Positions 1-10,161 of a DNA stretch of 64,000 bases are shown piece after piece. This DNA is from Hygrocybe punicea. Lineage: Eukaryota; Basidiomycota; Agaricomycetes; Agaricales; Hygrophoraceae. Within the stretch, counting starts at the first letter, position 1. The number at the start of each line of letters is the position of its first letter. The position numbers and the translations under genes were made by a program. The stretch is from assembly GCA_963556145.1 (NCBI GenBank), contig OY744461.1, positions 4,340,001-4,404,000 on the forward strand, in the 5' to 3' direction. A model generated the notes under the pieces. That model was not told the DNA's origin. It saw only the letters and a program-made list of their open reading frames with translations, and did not search any database.

Positions 1-1145
1 ATCCAGTGGTATTTTCGACTGCTTGAACCTTGGAATGCTGCCTTAAGCACCTCGATCAGGCGACGATAATAGATTCCATCGATCCTAAACGACGGAGCTT
101 GTTCTTCTGATGTGTATTTGGCTTTGGCGTTAGGCAGGCGGATCGAAACAGAGCCTTCATTCCAACCATCTTTGGCTGAGAAAGCCTCACCGGTGGTAGC
201 GTACTTGTCAAGTCGGTCAAGTTCATGTTTGGTACTAAATTTCCGGAGGTCTTCTCGGTCAAAATCGTCGGCTAGAAGAACCTCATGGACAAGCTGATCG
301 AGTCCAGCACTGGATTTCGTATTTGAAGTGCTATAGAACCAGTTCATAAGACGAAAAACCGTCGCATTAAGAAACAGAACAAAGAAATTGGTCTTGAGTG
401 ACCTCCCAAACCCAGCACTTGGTAGAGCAGGATTATCGTTGGTGTCCATAGCAACCGGAGCAACAGCAAACGTCAGCCCATCACATAAAGAGTTGAGGGT
501 GAGCTCATCTTCTGGGTCTGTGGACGGCTTGGTAGTGTACTGGCGATAGACCCCAAAAGTATTTGGTTCCGTTTCGAATTGAGGGGAATCAATGGACTTG
601 GGATTGAGAGTGTCATCGGCTATTTCATCCACAACCTGTTGAGCGAAGTGGTCGTGTACAGGAGCAGGTGCCGGTACTCCTGTTCTTTTGTGTTTGCGAG
701 TAGGGCGGGGAATGTGATATGGCAATCCAGCCGTTGTCGTGGGCAAGAAATCTTGTAGGGCTTTTGGGACCTTGCGTTTGCGACCAGTTTGGCTGAAGAA
801 TTCTGGCCTGATTTCTTCAGGCGTATCGCATACGGCCATTGGTTCCATCTCAACTTCGGGCGTCGGCTCAAAATCCTTTGTAACAATTAATGAGGAATCT
901 ATTAGAGAAATAATTTACCCACATCATTGAGTTGCGTCCGTAGGGCTCGCTGTTCTCCTTCCACATCTGGTGAGTTCTCTACCTGTCGTATTTTTGCCGC
1001 TTTTGCTTTTTTCATATTGGCAAGCCTCCTCTTCATTGAACTGGCTGTCAAGTTCACATTCTTCGTGCAATACCTTAGGTGCGTCCTGAGTCCCCTGTGG
1101 TCTGCGAAGTTCCGTCGGCACGCAATACACACTTGAAGTACCATT
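1..1145 (-). CDS. Plavaka-type transposase, 5' part (3' end beyond window)
   Basis: I recognise this as the N-terminal part of a Plavaka-type DNA transposase, a superfamily abundant in agaricomycetes. The ATG chosen at 1145 begins a zinc-finger-like segment with a Cys-Ile-Ala-Cys pair followed about 15 residues later by a His-x4-Cys pair. A basic helix follows (MKRRLANMKKAKAAKIRQ). Further in come the family-typical blocks PQFETEPNTFGVYR (near 540-580), KDGWNEGSVSIRLP (near 140-180) and DGIYYRRLIEVLKAAFQ (near 20-75). The frame is open to the window edge, so the catalytic region lies outside. The junction near 902-925 needs either a very short intron or a frame change: the reading frame meets TAA/TAG right after NDVGKLFL. 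The element could therefore be lightly damaged there. Family assignment is from recognised motifs; activity cannot be judged. Confidence 0.75.
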
Positions 1146-1289
1146 ATTACGATAAAGGCCAGCCAGAGTGACCCTCTCATCCCAGCACACACTTGGGATC
1201 TGAGGCCTGGCACTCTGGGAATGTGAAACAACCTGTAAAGTTCTGTAAAAAAACTTAAAGGTTAATAAACACTTTCGCAGTAGGACTTA
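1146..1289. other. 5' flank of the Plavaka gene
   Basis: Non-coding as far as I can see. It holds the leader side of the Plavaka gene and ends at the TA flanking the fold-back element. Confidence 0.4.
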
Positions 1290-1839
1290 CAGCTGTTTTC
1301 ATCGAGGTGTGGAAACTCCAAAATTTGAAGGTGGCTGTGCATTTCCAAATATGTAGTCTGCCGAGATTCCGTGTAAAATTTTGTAGCTCCGACTAAGCGG
1401 GATACTTGCTTGTTGGTCCAGTGCAATGCGCGAGTAAGTGTAGATACAGAGATGGCAATCTTTCAGTGATCATACAGTTGGTCCTGGATTTCATCAAGAA
1501 AGAGTGTTGGGGAGTTTTCAAGAAGGGAGATAATGAAAATGATATCAGATGTGATGAATTTGCACCCAAACTGTACTTTACAGGGATTGGAACTTGGAAG
1601 TGATGCCATATTTCCAGTGATCTGCAGGGTATACTAAAAACTTCCTGAAACCAAGTACCTTACAGATCCTGTTGATAGACATATTGTGCTGGTGCAGTGG
1701 GAACAAGCCGCCATGTCGAGCGTTTAGAGTACTTAGTCGGAGCTACAAAATTGTACACGGAATCTCGGCAGACTACATATTTGGAAATGCACAGCCACCT
1801 TCAAATTTTGGAGTTTCCACACCTCGATGAAAACAGCTG
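1290..1839. mobile_element. Fold-back MITE, 550 bp, TA flanks
   Basis: Two arms of about 107 bp are near-perfect reverse complements (1290-1396 and about 1734-1839), separated by about 340 bp. The element starts CAGCTGTTTTCATCGAGG and ends with the reverse complement. It has TA immediately outside both ends (1288-1289 and 1840-1841), as expected for the Tc1/mariner superfamily. The central 340 bp has no gene that I recognise. It lies 110 bp upstream of the DUF6698 start codon. Confidence 0.7.
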
Positions 1840-1949
1840 TAATGAGTTAATAATTCGTCATTTTCCTCGACGCGTCTGTCACATGACCACTAATCTTTGG
1901 GGAGGGAGTTTGCACGGTCGATAACGCAGCTTAATCACTCACCACGACA

Positions 1950-3763
1950 ATGCCCCAGTTTCTTCCCCCAAAAGCAAAATCCTCCTCGCACTCTAACAGG
2001 CCCTACCCGAACTCTAATGCCTCAAAGGCGCGTGCCCCATTGCCGAAAGTGGGAGCAGGCCGTTCTCAACCCAATAAGCCAACACCGAGGATTTGCATTG
2101 ATTCCGATTCTGAAGATTCACAGAGTGAAAAGGAGAATAGGTACGTGAATTACATATACATATTTCCGATTGCAAAATACTGGATTACCTTGGGCCATGG
2201 ACACAGGTCTGAGGAGGAAGACAGCGGGATGGATGATAACGACGAGATGATTGATAAAGGTAAAAAACTTGGCCATGACAACAGGAATGAAGAACAAGCA
2301 CTTCAACCTGAGAGTTGTAAACGCAAACATCACAACAAGGAAGTTCGCTATGCCCTATCAAATTTGACGACACAGAAGAGACCGAAGTAAGCATGAATGA
2401 CCTATTTAATGAGCACTTGTGAACTGACAGTTAACATTCCATGTTTCTGCTTTAGAATTGTCAGTTTTTTACGCCCATACAAGGATTCAGCACGGTTCAT
2501 TCCGCGTGCCATCGGCCCCTTCTCGAACATCATGCAAGCCTTTCAAATTGGGTTGAGGCTCGATGAGAACACTGAAACTGAGCCAGACGAAGAGCTCAAT
2601 GAAATGTATGTAAATATCCGTCCGTTTCTAATATTTTTACTGCATATATGCATAGTGATGAAGAAGATCGTTTGAAGGCCAAGTTTGTTTACAATGCTGT
2701 GATGGAGCTAACGCCTGGGCTACGAGAACAACTGGAATATTATGTTGTGGAGGGTGAATTCGAAACACTTCAAGGGATGGCTGCCTTCGTAAGAGTTTTC
2801 TGAATATTTGTCTCAACCCTGATATTTGTGGACAGCTGGATACCCATGCACGTTGTGCTCGCATTGATGATGTTGGGACATTACGCTACACGGCCATGTC
2901 ATATATGCCCAACATCCCTGGCATTCCGACAATTAGCCTGATAAATCGAAATAAAGGTGACCGTGGTTTTGCCCATGTTGCCTCTGGGCGTTTACTTTGC
3001 CCACGCAACATGCGAGACGAATATGACCAAGATCGTGATAAGTAAGTGATCACGCAGTGTACATTGAAGCTGTTACTGAATCACTATCGAGGTTTTGCCG
3101 TGACGTTCGTGATGGAAATATCATCATTTCTGCACAGGATTGGCCGTCATTCTTATATACTGAGGATGAATATGATCCTGAGGCCATCAACAAGGGTTTA
3201 TTAAAAGGGCCATTCCTGCTTTCAGTAAGATGATCACATTGAATTGTCCAGTCACTAACTCGAATGTATTTTGATCAGTGCTTCCGACACATCTTCACCG
3301 GACCTCGCACTGCAATGAAAGCGACTCCGGGACAGTCTGCCGGGAAGAAAACTATTGCAGATATTTACAACATGACAAATGTCACTGGTCGCAACATTGC
3401 TTACGCCGCTGTCTTGGTATGTACTCATTTAAATGCTAGGCATCTCGACTGATAATATTTAGGCTCGCTTCATCCTCAATGGCCAGGAAGAATGGGCGGC
3501 AGAAGATGGCAACTTCAACACGATTGAATTTTTCAAGAACGTTCTTGAGCTGTTTGACGACCCGGAATGGAGTAAATCCACTCTGGAGTGGTGGGACAAG
3601 TAAGCGCAACTGACTTTGTATTTATCCTGACCAATTGCCATGATTCAGTCAGGTTCTCGGAGCTAAAGCACGTCGAGGAGGCAGTCGTGCCATTCGTCAA
3701 GCCAATGCCCAGTCTGGTACTGCAATGTTGGCTGCTCAACGTGCCGCCCGCCGTGGTGCATGA
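1950..3763 (+). CDS. DUF6698 family protein, nine exons
   Basis: I recognise the conserved DUF6698 domain, a family of unknown function greatly expanded in agaricomycetes. Exons: 1950-2140, 2207-2386, 2456-2605, 2656-2788, 2836-3041, 3092-3224, 3279-3416, 3463-3599 and 3649-3763. All introns are GT..AG and 46-69 nt. The join is in frame and gives 460 residues. The N-terminal ~140 residues are polar, acidic and probably disordered. The family core follows: a LTPGLREQL block, then NKGDRGFAHVASGRLLCPR, SAQDWPSFLYTEDEYDPE, RHIFTGPRTAM, VTGRNIAYAAVLARFIL and WSKSTLEWWD. The C-terminus is basic and alanine-rich (MLAAQRAARRGA). The last acceptor at 3648, rather than 3652, was chosen because it continues the family pattern WW-N-QV-G. 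No frame damage is seen. No biochemical role is known. Confidence 0.85.
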
Positions 3764-4489
3764 AAAATTTCAAGGTCGCTTTTCCATCTTCATACCGCTG
3801 TGTCTGCCATTCTCGCTATCAATACCCCACTCATCGCATGCATAAAAGCTTCCCATCAACATTCCACGTATCTTCCTCTGTCGCTCTCCGAATGTTCTCG
3901 CTCTCCCATCCCATTGCTCTCCATAATGTCTCATTTAGCTCCCTTGTCGAATCCGTCATGCTTCGTGCTGTGTATGTACTCGCATTCATGTTTTGCTGCC
4001 AATAAGAACAATTATATTATAATACCGTTGGAATACATAAGAATGGTCTATCCTCTGACATGAGCCAGCAGTGCCGAGCTGTGCTTCCATGTGCTGCCAA
4101 GGTAACCCAGTCTGATGGCTCTCTTGCATGAGTGTGGCCAGTCTGGAGGCCCTCTTGGATGACACTGGCCATTATGCTGGCCTCCTTGGAATATTCCGCC
4201 ACTCTGACCATGGTCTTGGATTCCCCTTGGAATATGCCGGACGATCTGATGGCGTCTTGGTTTAGACGGCCCTTATGGTCTGACTTGGCATAAAAGGCAG
4301 AGTCTTGCGAACCTAGACCTGTCCCTTGCCAGAGGTGGTCCCATTCTGGCAAGCTTTCCAAGCAAGGTAGACTTTGTATTTCCTCACATGTACTTATAAG
4401 AATTTTTCACTTTTGCTGATGCACGAAGAACTTGACGGTGTTTGGCAACGTTGTTGGATCCAAACAACGCTCCTGTAAGAGCTAGTTCA
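3764..4489. other. Intergenic, imperfect short repeats
   Basis: No gene recognised. Between about 4060 and 4360 there are imperfect repeats of the themes TGGCCTCCTTGGAATAT and TCTTGGATGACACTGGCC. The last bases before 4490 are AGTTCA, the left copy of the direct repeat that flanks the composite transposon. Confidence 0.4.
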
Positions 4490-4616
4490 TATGGCGTGAC
4501 AAATGCACTTTTATTAATTCCCGCGATAGAAACTGCGCGTTTGCGCGATGAGGTTAATACATTTAAAAAAAACATCTTCCTAGTCATAACTTAGTTGCTA
4601 CCAATTATATATATTA
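4490..4616. repeat. Left terminal inverted repeat of the composite transposon
   Basis: Nearly identical in reverse complement to 16085-16280. The fold-back element at 4617-5429 splits this arm at a TA; the inner part resumes at 5430-5467 (GAGGAGTGGGCAAGAAACGG). The right arm, which lacks the fold-back, shows the unoccupied arrangement. Confidence 0.7.
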
Positions 4617-5429
4617 CAGCCGTTTGCATAATTCTTGGCAGTAAATGCACTTTTTTCAATCAATTAAGAAATATGGACTTGGTGGAATTTCCAATGCTGA
4701 ATCTTGTATCTCATGAAATACTGCATGGATTGAGATGGGTATAGAGGGAAAGTTGTACTATTCTTGAAGGGCTATCTGCTCCTGTAATTATATTTGAAAC
4801 AATATTTAGTGGATGATGAGTTGTAGATGAAACAAGAGGTAAACCAGTACTTTTTAACACCCAAAATGATATTGTCAAATTATAGCATCAAATGAGCTCC
4901 TATGAAGAAGATTGCAGGGAGAAAATTGTCCATTTTTTCAAGGGCTAGAAGTACATATACCGTGTTTTTCTTTATTTTTGTTCTGTGAGTCTATAATGCA
5001 TCTATATTATGTTTGTCTGCATGGGAGTGAAATACCACAAGAATCATAAATATGGACTCACAGAACAAAAATAAAGAAAAACAAGGTATATGTACTTCTA
5101 GCCCTTGAAAAAATGGACAATTTTCTCCCTGCAATCTTCTTCATAGGAGCTCATTTGATGCTATAATTTGACAATATCATTTTGGGTGTTAAAAAGTACT
5201 GGTTTACCTCTTGTTTCATCTACAACTCATCATCCACTAAATATTGTTCCAAATATAATTACAGGAGCAGATTGCCCTTCAAGAATAGTACAACTTGCCC
5301 TCTATACCCATCTCAATCCATGCAGTATTTCATGAGATACAAGATTCAGCATTGGAAATTCCACCAAGTCCATATTTCTTAATTGATTGAAAAAAGTGCA
5401 TTTACTGCCAAGAATTATGCAAACGGCTG
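4617..5429. mobile_element. Long fold-back element copy 1, 813 bp, TA flanks
   Basis: A near-perfect palindrome with arms of about 370-390 bp and a loop of about 50 bp (around 4990-5040). Termini are CAGCCGTTTGCATAATTC and its reverse complement, with TA outside both ends. A second, larger copy lies at 38646-41226. It has no coding capacity, so it is a MITE-like or fold-back element presumably moved by a Tc1/mariner-type transposase elsewhere. Confidence 0.8.
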
Positions 5430-5706
5430 TAAGCATATCAGAGGAGTGGGCAAGAAACGGAATCAAGCTAACGGACTGAAATGATTTACCATTTTGGACT
5501 GACTCGGATCAGATCACCAGTCTTGACCTTGGGCGCTCGAGCTCAAGTATGAGTTCACCTGCACCTCCATCTCCTCCAACTCTTCTGTCGACCTTCCCTT
5601 CTCTACCTCATGCATTGCATCACACTTGGTCAGCCAACATTCAAATTGCCCATCAAGTACTGGCTGACATTTACCGTCACGCTGGAGTGGTACGGAGGTA
5701 CCACTC

Positions 5707-7379
5707 TGTTACAGATCGCTTCTGCAGCGGGCTCCGGCAACAATCAACTTAACTAGGGATCGGATTCCAGAGGAGAGGAGAGCAGTTTTCATTGTTGCTT
5801 ACTACTAAGACAACACTGCTAAGAGGGGGGGTTCATGGTACAATGTCATTGCGAACCGTGGGGGTTACCCAAGATAAGGGGGTCTGCCCCAAGAACCAGA
5901 CTAAACGTAAAGAAAGGAAAAGAAGAAAAAGTCCGAACCAACAACAAGAACAGTCTATATAGTGACTGGTCTTGAGGGGAGGTAAATAGAAATACAACCA
6001 TGAAGCCACAACATGTCCAACTCTACCATGTGTTCACCATGAGGCATACATGAGGCGTCCTCATGTCGATGTTCTTGCGATCCAACTGGAGGCCCGGGTG
6101 TCATTGAGGATAGAAGAGGTCCAGATGACTCGGATGATTTGTCATTGGATCATGTGACATGCAGAATTGCCAATTCGGGGTCTACACTTGCTGTAATGGG
6201 CAAGTGCGCAGTTTGGCAAGTGCATTGCATGGTCGGGTCGAAGATGGGTATCGTCCAGTGTAGGATTGGTGATGAGAGTGTCTTGAGGTGGTAGCAGGGA
6301 CATAGCGACAAGGTCAGTATAAAGGAAAACAAAGGAATGTATGGAGGGAAAACCAACTAGGATGGTGGGATAGTCGAGGTCAGACATGTGAACAGCATAA
6401 GCTGTACCGGATGACGATGTCTGTGTCAATGACGTATCGAGGGGTGATGTCTTGTCCTGTCTGTGGAACAATGCAGTCCACCTGATGTCGGTATTCATCC
6501 AAGAAAGGGTATTGTTGTAAACGAGTGTGGGAGGTATCAAGGTTATAGATGGAAAAGGATAAATGAATGTGGGTCCAGGTTTTGAGTCATGGCACAGGTG
6601 ACAAGCTGTGGCAACAAGTCGTCGGGTACTGCAATGAAGCGATGTCGTGCGAACAATGTGCGATAGGGGTTGGTTCACTGTTTGGGAAGTCGTATGGTCT
6701 GTGGTCGAAGTCCAAAAGAATGTGCTTTGGCGATGGTCAGATTAGAGAGAACAGTGAAATGTCTTGTGATCGGGGATTGTTCAGAGTTCGCATGCAGGTG
6801 AGGAATGTCATCGGATCGTCAGGGAGGATAATGGTAGGCACAGGGTACGAAAGTGGAAACCATATATCCAGGTATGGCAATTGTCAATTACGTGTCGATA
6901 TATTGTCGAGGTGGAAGTCGGAAGTATCGATGGCAGAAGGGTTTCGGTACCGATGCCAAAGATAGATCATAACAAGGTAAAAACCGATCAGGAAGGTGAT
7001 GGCGATGCTGCCAATGATGATTACGGTAATTAGCTGTGTTGGGAGTACAGCCATTGTAAATCGGTTTGTCATGGGATGAAGTCAACAATATGTCAGGGCG
7101 AGGGAAAAGACAATAGCAATGATGTCCGTCGGCAAGGAGACTATTCGGGTACAGCAAGGTCACGTGGGATATGTCCATGGTCGGTCTGGATTGTTCTAGA
7201 AGAAGGGAAAGAAGAGAACAAGAACAAGAAAATACAAGGATGTCCAAAAGAAGAAACAATGACATTGAAAAGAAGACAAAGGACAAAAAGAAATGAAAAA
7301 GGAAGGTGTGCAGTGCAGAATCGTCATGGTGGGTATCGGAATGGGCATCGGGGTTGGAAGCGGAGCTGGAAACGTAACA
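5707..7379 (-). mobile_element. Long LTR-like unit copy A, 1.67 kb, 5-bp TSD
   Basis: It starts TGTTACAGATCGCTTCTGC and ends GGAAACGTAACA. It is flanked by the 5-bp duplication CACTC (5702-5706 and 7380-7384). TG..CA ends with a 5-bp TSD and no internal direct repeats suggest a solo LTR, unusually long. Copies: B at 22128-23322 and C from 57572 (opposite strand). B lacks about 440 bp present in A (roughly 5806-6250). Confidence 0.65.
6884..7054 (-). CDS. Small single-pass membrane ORF of LTR-like unit A
   Basis: This short reading frame starts MAVLPTQLITV and contains one strongly hydrophobic stretch of about 24 residues (IIIGSIAITFLIGFYLVMIY) followed by LWHR and a polar tail. The same segment is preserved in unit B (22908-23018) and unit C (60175-60339) with mostly conservative changes. 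I do not recognise the family. It may be a real small protein or the conserved part of a larger spliced product. Confidence 0.3.
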   Translation of the reverse strand: MAVLPTQLITVIIIGSIAITFLIGFYLVMIYLWHRYRNPSAIDTSDFHLDNISTRN

Positions 7380-7384
7380 CACTC

Positions 7385-7515
7385 TGAGGGCTAGCTGGAG
7401 AGTCTCGCTGAGGAGCTGGCGAGGAAGGCTTGATTGGGACTGACTACTGACAGGGATCTGTCTACAACGAACCGTGGGAGCCTCATCACGTGACCAGGCA
7501 CTCGCTACCACTCCA
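7385..7515 (-). repeat. Interrupted LTR of the short-LTR element (main part)
   Basis: Together with 5683-5706 this makes the second 155-bp LTR, interrupted after 24 bp by unit A. It matches 10031-10161 base for base apart from isolated differences such as CACGTGACC versus CATGTGACC. Confidence 0.8.
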
Positions 7516-7533
7516 AGTGCCCCCCTTCCTCAT
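7516..7533 (-). other. Polypurine tract next to the LTR
   Basis: On the minus strand the bases directly before the LTR read ATGAGGAAGGGGGGCACT. Such a purine run primes plus-strand synthesis in LTR retrotransposons. This fixes the element's orientation as minus. Confidence 0.7.
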
Positions 7534-7618
7534 AGCAACGTCCTCGTCGCTATCGAAGACCTGAAAAGAGAAAAAAAAAGAAAGAGGAAGAAAAGAGGGA
7601 AACGGACTGCAAAAGGAA

Positions 7619-8152
7619 CTAGTCTACTCCACTTGGGTCTAGCAAAGGAGGTCCAAGACTGGGATCAAAGGGAATGGGAACTTGTCCAGAAAAAGATGGG
7701 AAAGAAATGGAGGGATGGGAAAAGGCAGGAGAAACGTTGTGGACATGAGCCAGAATTTTTGATGAGTTTCGCTTAGGGATGGTGGGAAGATGTTGGGGTT
7801 GTACACGGTATGGGGAGTCATCGAAATGTGTTGGGTATGTTTGACGACGAGGCGGGAGTTTATGTATGGGGTATCTCGGGGGAAGGTTTTGAGGGTGGAC
7901 ACGGTGGTGACGGTAGCAAAGTGTGGACCATGGATTTTGCGTTTGGGGGTAGGTAAGTGTAGGGATGCTCTTCGGATGCCAAATGGGGACGTGAGTCAGG
8001 TGGTTGTTGCGCCAGGTACAGTTTTGATGGGGAATGTTGAACACGGGGACGGCTTGGGTTTTTGGGGCGGGGATATTGTTGTGGTATGCTGATGGAGGTG
8101 TTTCCACGGGCTCCGTTTGCGTAGATGCGTCGGCGTATCGTTTTGTGGGCAT
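7619..8152 (-). CDS. Hypothetical retroelement ORF with an ASTQTEP motif
   Basis: A 177-residue open frame, Pro/His/Asn-rich, starting MPTKRYADASTQTEPV. I recognise no conserved enzyme domain. A similar DAGTQT motif starts a minus-strand ORF near 57380-57420, so a shared Gag-like or accessory lineage is possible. Overlapping frames on both strands are also open here, so coding status is uncertain. Confidence 0.25.
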   Translation of the reverse strand: MPTKRYADASTQTEPVETPPSAYHNNIPAPKTQAVPVFNIPHQNCTWRNNHLTHVPIWHPKSIPTLTYPQTQNPWSTLCYRHHRVHPQNLPPRYPIHKLPPRRQTYPTHFDDSPYRVQPQHLPTIPKRNSSKILAHVHNVSPAFSHPSISFPSFSGQVPIPFDPSLGPPLLDPSGVD

Positions 8153-8638
8153 AGGTAGGTCCGCCTCACGTGCAGTCGCAGGTCAGGATGCTTTGTCGTG
8201 TGGTGTGTCCCTGGTATGTGTCTCCTCTGTGCTCGTGGGTTGTTGCTTTTTCTCATCTTGCCCTTCAATGTTTCGCCTGGCAAGATCCATCCCATTTTGG
8301 TTCTCTCCTGCGAGGATCTCTGTGATTTGGGATGGCAGAGGCCATGCTTGGCCGTCATAGTGTGTTTGGTGGTTGCCGGAAGCGTGGTATGGTGTGGGGG
8401 CGGGACACCCACGTTGGTGGTTTGGTTTTGGGTCAGGGTAGATGGGGATGGTGGGTCGAGACAGTGTAGGCATTAGATGTTCACGTTGGGAGGCGGCGTG
8501 GATGGGGATGGCTGTGGCATGTTCAGCCCAGTCGAGACGCGTAGGTGGTAACATGGGCGTGGGCAAATTCGCTGGGGTGGGGCCAGATGTACGAATGGGC
8601 CTGTTCCCAGTCTCTTGTTGGGCTGTCCTGTTGTCCCG

Positions 8639-9934
8639 TCATGTGTTCTCGGACTCGTTCGTCTCCTCTGTCCTCATGGTATCCGTCTCCTCGTTCCTCG
8701 CGCCATCTCCCATTCTCCCGTTCCTCTCGTCCTCCTCGAACTTCGGGTATGCGTCAGCTTGGGTTTCAACACCGTTTGGCCTTGGCACTTGCAGTTGCGG
8801 CGTCTGGACAGCGGTGACGTGACTCTGGGCTGGTGTGAGCGTGTGTGGGTGTATACCTGGGGGGGAAACAGGGTCTGGGGCGCGTTTGGGCGTGTTCTGT
8901 TGCACGGGTATGGGCTTTGGGGCCTGTGTGGGCATCAGATGGTCGGGCATTGTGGGACCGCAGTGTGGGAAGCATTTGAATGCGTTTTCTTGCGCGGGGT
9001 TTGGGGCCAGGGTGGGACTTGAGATGCGTTCGGACGCGTTTTGCAGCGGGGACGGTGTGTTTGGGGTCGACGTGGGTGTGTGATGTGACTCTCGTTGAGT
9101 TTCGGGTGCAGTGGTCCGCGTTGGGGTAGTATTTGACGACGGGGTGTCGTCCAAGGTGGTTGATGTTGCTTCTGGTGATGGTGGGCATGTTGGGCCATGC
9201 AGGGACGCGTTTTTGCACGTGGATGGGGCCGTTTGACTTGATGCAGAGGTGCTGGTGGACGGCTGTTGCTGGGTTGCCATGGAAGTGGTGGTTAGTTTTG
9301 CGTTGGGGTTGGGCCTACGCGCCGGGTGTTCGCATTCACGGCCGTCTTTGGCCTTGGGGTTGTGGTGTTTTGAAGGGTGCTCATGGCCGCGCTCTGCTCC
9401 GGGGTGTTTGGGGTTTGGGGTGGTGAGAGCTGTGGGCGTTGGGTATTCACGTCCGTGTTCGGTTTGGAGGTGGTTGGTACTGTGGGACGGCGGTGGTGGT
9501 GAGTTTCGGGGCCCATACGTCGTTTTTGGCTTGACGCGGTTGGAACTAACAAGGTGGCGCGACGGGGCTGTTGAATGTTCACGTTCGGAGGTGCTGGGTG
9601 GTGTTTGAGTGGCGTTGCCGGGCACCGGGGCAGTGAGCATCGTGGTTGCTCTCATTGGGGTCCACGTCGCTGTGGGCTGCGTGTGGTTGGCGTGGGCTGT
9701 TGGCGGTGTGGTTTGTGGTTTGTTTTTTGTATTGGTTTTCCGCCGCGTTTTTTCCTTCTTCGCTCGTTTCTTTTTAGTAGTCATGTGTGTAGATCGAGAG
9801 AATGAAAATGTTTGATGCTCGGAAAATGGTTCGGTGCTCGGAAAATTACTTGGTGTTCGGGAAACTGCTTGGTGTGCTGTGCTCTGTGCTCTGTGCGCGG
9901 TACGCGTAAAATCGCTGGGGTGCTGAAAATTCAC
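8639..9934 (-). CDS. Hypothetical Pro/Thr/His-rich ORF of the short-LTR element
   Basis: A 431-residue open frame fills most of the interior between the primer site and the first third of the element. It is Thr, Pro, Ser, Asn and His rich with a basic segment (STHMTTKKKRAKKEKTRRK) near residue 50. There is no zinc knuckle, protease DTG/DSG or RT YxDD motif. A position just downstream of the primer site would suit a Gag-like product, but composition bias alone can keep such a frame open. Confidence 0.3.
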   Translation of the reverse strand: MNFQHPSDFTRTAHRAQSTAHQAVSRTPSNFPSTEPFSEHQTFSFSRSTHMTTKKKRAKKEKTRRKTNTKNKPQTTPPTAHANHTQPTATWTPMRATTMLTAPVPGNATQTPPSTSEREHSTAPSRHLVSSNRVKPKTTYGPRNSPPPPSHSTNHLQTEHGREYPTPTALTTPNPKHPGAERGHEHPSKHHNPKAKDGRECEHPARRPNPNAKLTTTSMATQQQPSTSTSASSQTAPSTCKNASLHGPTCPPSPEATSTTLDDTPSSNTTPTRTTAPETQRESHHTPTSTPNTPSPLQNASERISSPTLAPNPAQENAFKCFPHCGPTMPDHLMPTQAPKPIPVQQNTPKRAPDPVSPPGIHPHTLTPAQSHVTAVQTPQLQVPRPNGVETQADAYPKFEEDERNGRMGDGARNEETDTMRTEETNESENT

Positions 9935-9980
9935 TGGAGATCGCAGGAAGTTGCTGAAAATTGCTGAAGACTGGGGCTGT

Positions 9981-10003
9981 GTTCGAATCTGCTCTCATCA
10001 CCA
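9981..10003 (-). other. tRNA primer-binding site
   Basis: Three bases inside the 10007 LTR, the minus strand reads TGGTGATGAGAGCAGATTCG and on to AAC. This is the complement of a tRNA 3' end: the plus strand shows GTTCGAATC (a T-loop signature) and ends with CCA. Length is 23 nt. Confidence 0.75.
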
Positions 10004-10006
10004 CGT

Positions 10007-10161
10007 TGGAGTGGTATGGAGGTACCACTCCGAGGGCTAGCTGGAGAGTCTCGCTGAGGAGCTGGCGAGGAAGGCTTGATTGGGACTGACTACTGACAGG
10101 GATCTGTCTACAACGAACCGTGGGAGCCTCATCATGTGACCAGGCACTCGCTACCACTCCA
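10007..10161 (-). repeat. LTR of the short-LTR element, uninterrupted copy
   Basis: 155 bp with TGGAGTGGTA..TACCACTCCA termini, followed by the ACGC duplication at 10162-10165. It lies upstream in the element's minus-strand orientation, next to the primer site. Confidence 0.8.

Larger units (their letters stand above)
5683..10161 (-). mobile_element. Short-LTR retroelement without pol, nested in the integrase gene
   Basis: Two 155-bp LTRs, near-identical as far as I could compare them, begin TGGAGTGGTA and end TACCACTCCA. They lie at 5683-5706 plus 7385-7515, and at 10007-10161. A 4-bp direct repeat ACGC flanks the element (5679-5682 and 10162-10165). On the minus strand a tRNA-complementary primer site follows the 10007-10161 LTR, and a purine tract precedes the other. 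The 2.5-kb interior has no reverse transcriptase, RNase H, protease or integrase that I can see, so it is a non-autonomous (LARD or TRIM-like) element. One LTR is interrupted by another LTR-like unit (5707-7379). Confidence 0.75.

Noticed and set aside
8034..9608. Several plus-strand frames of 100-135 residues
   Set aside because: They mirror the minus-strand frames of the LTR element, and primer site and purine tract place transcription on the minus strand.
9981..10003. tRNA gene, because of GTTCGAATC and a terminal CCA
   Set aside because: Only the 3' end pattern is present, CCA is encoded, and it sits 3 bp from an LTR: it is the complement of a tRNA used as primer, not a gene.
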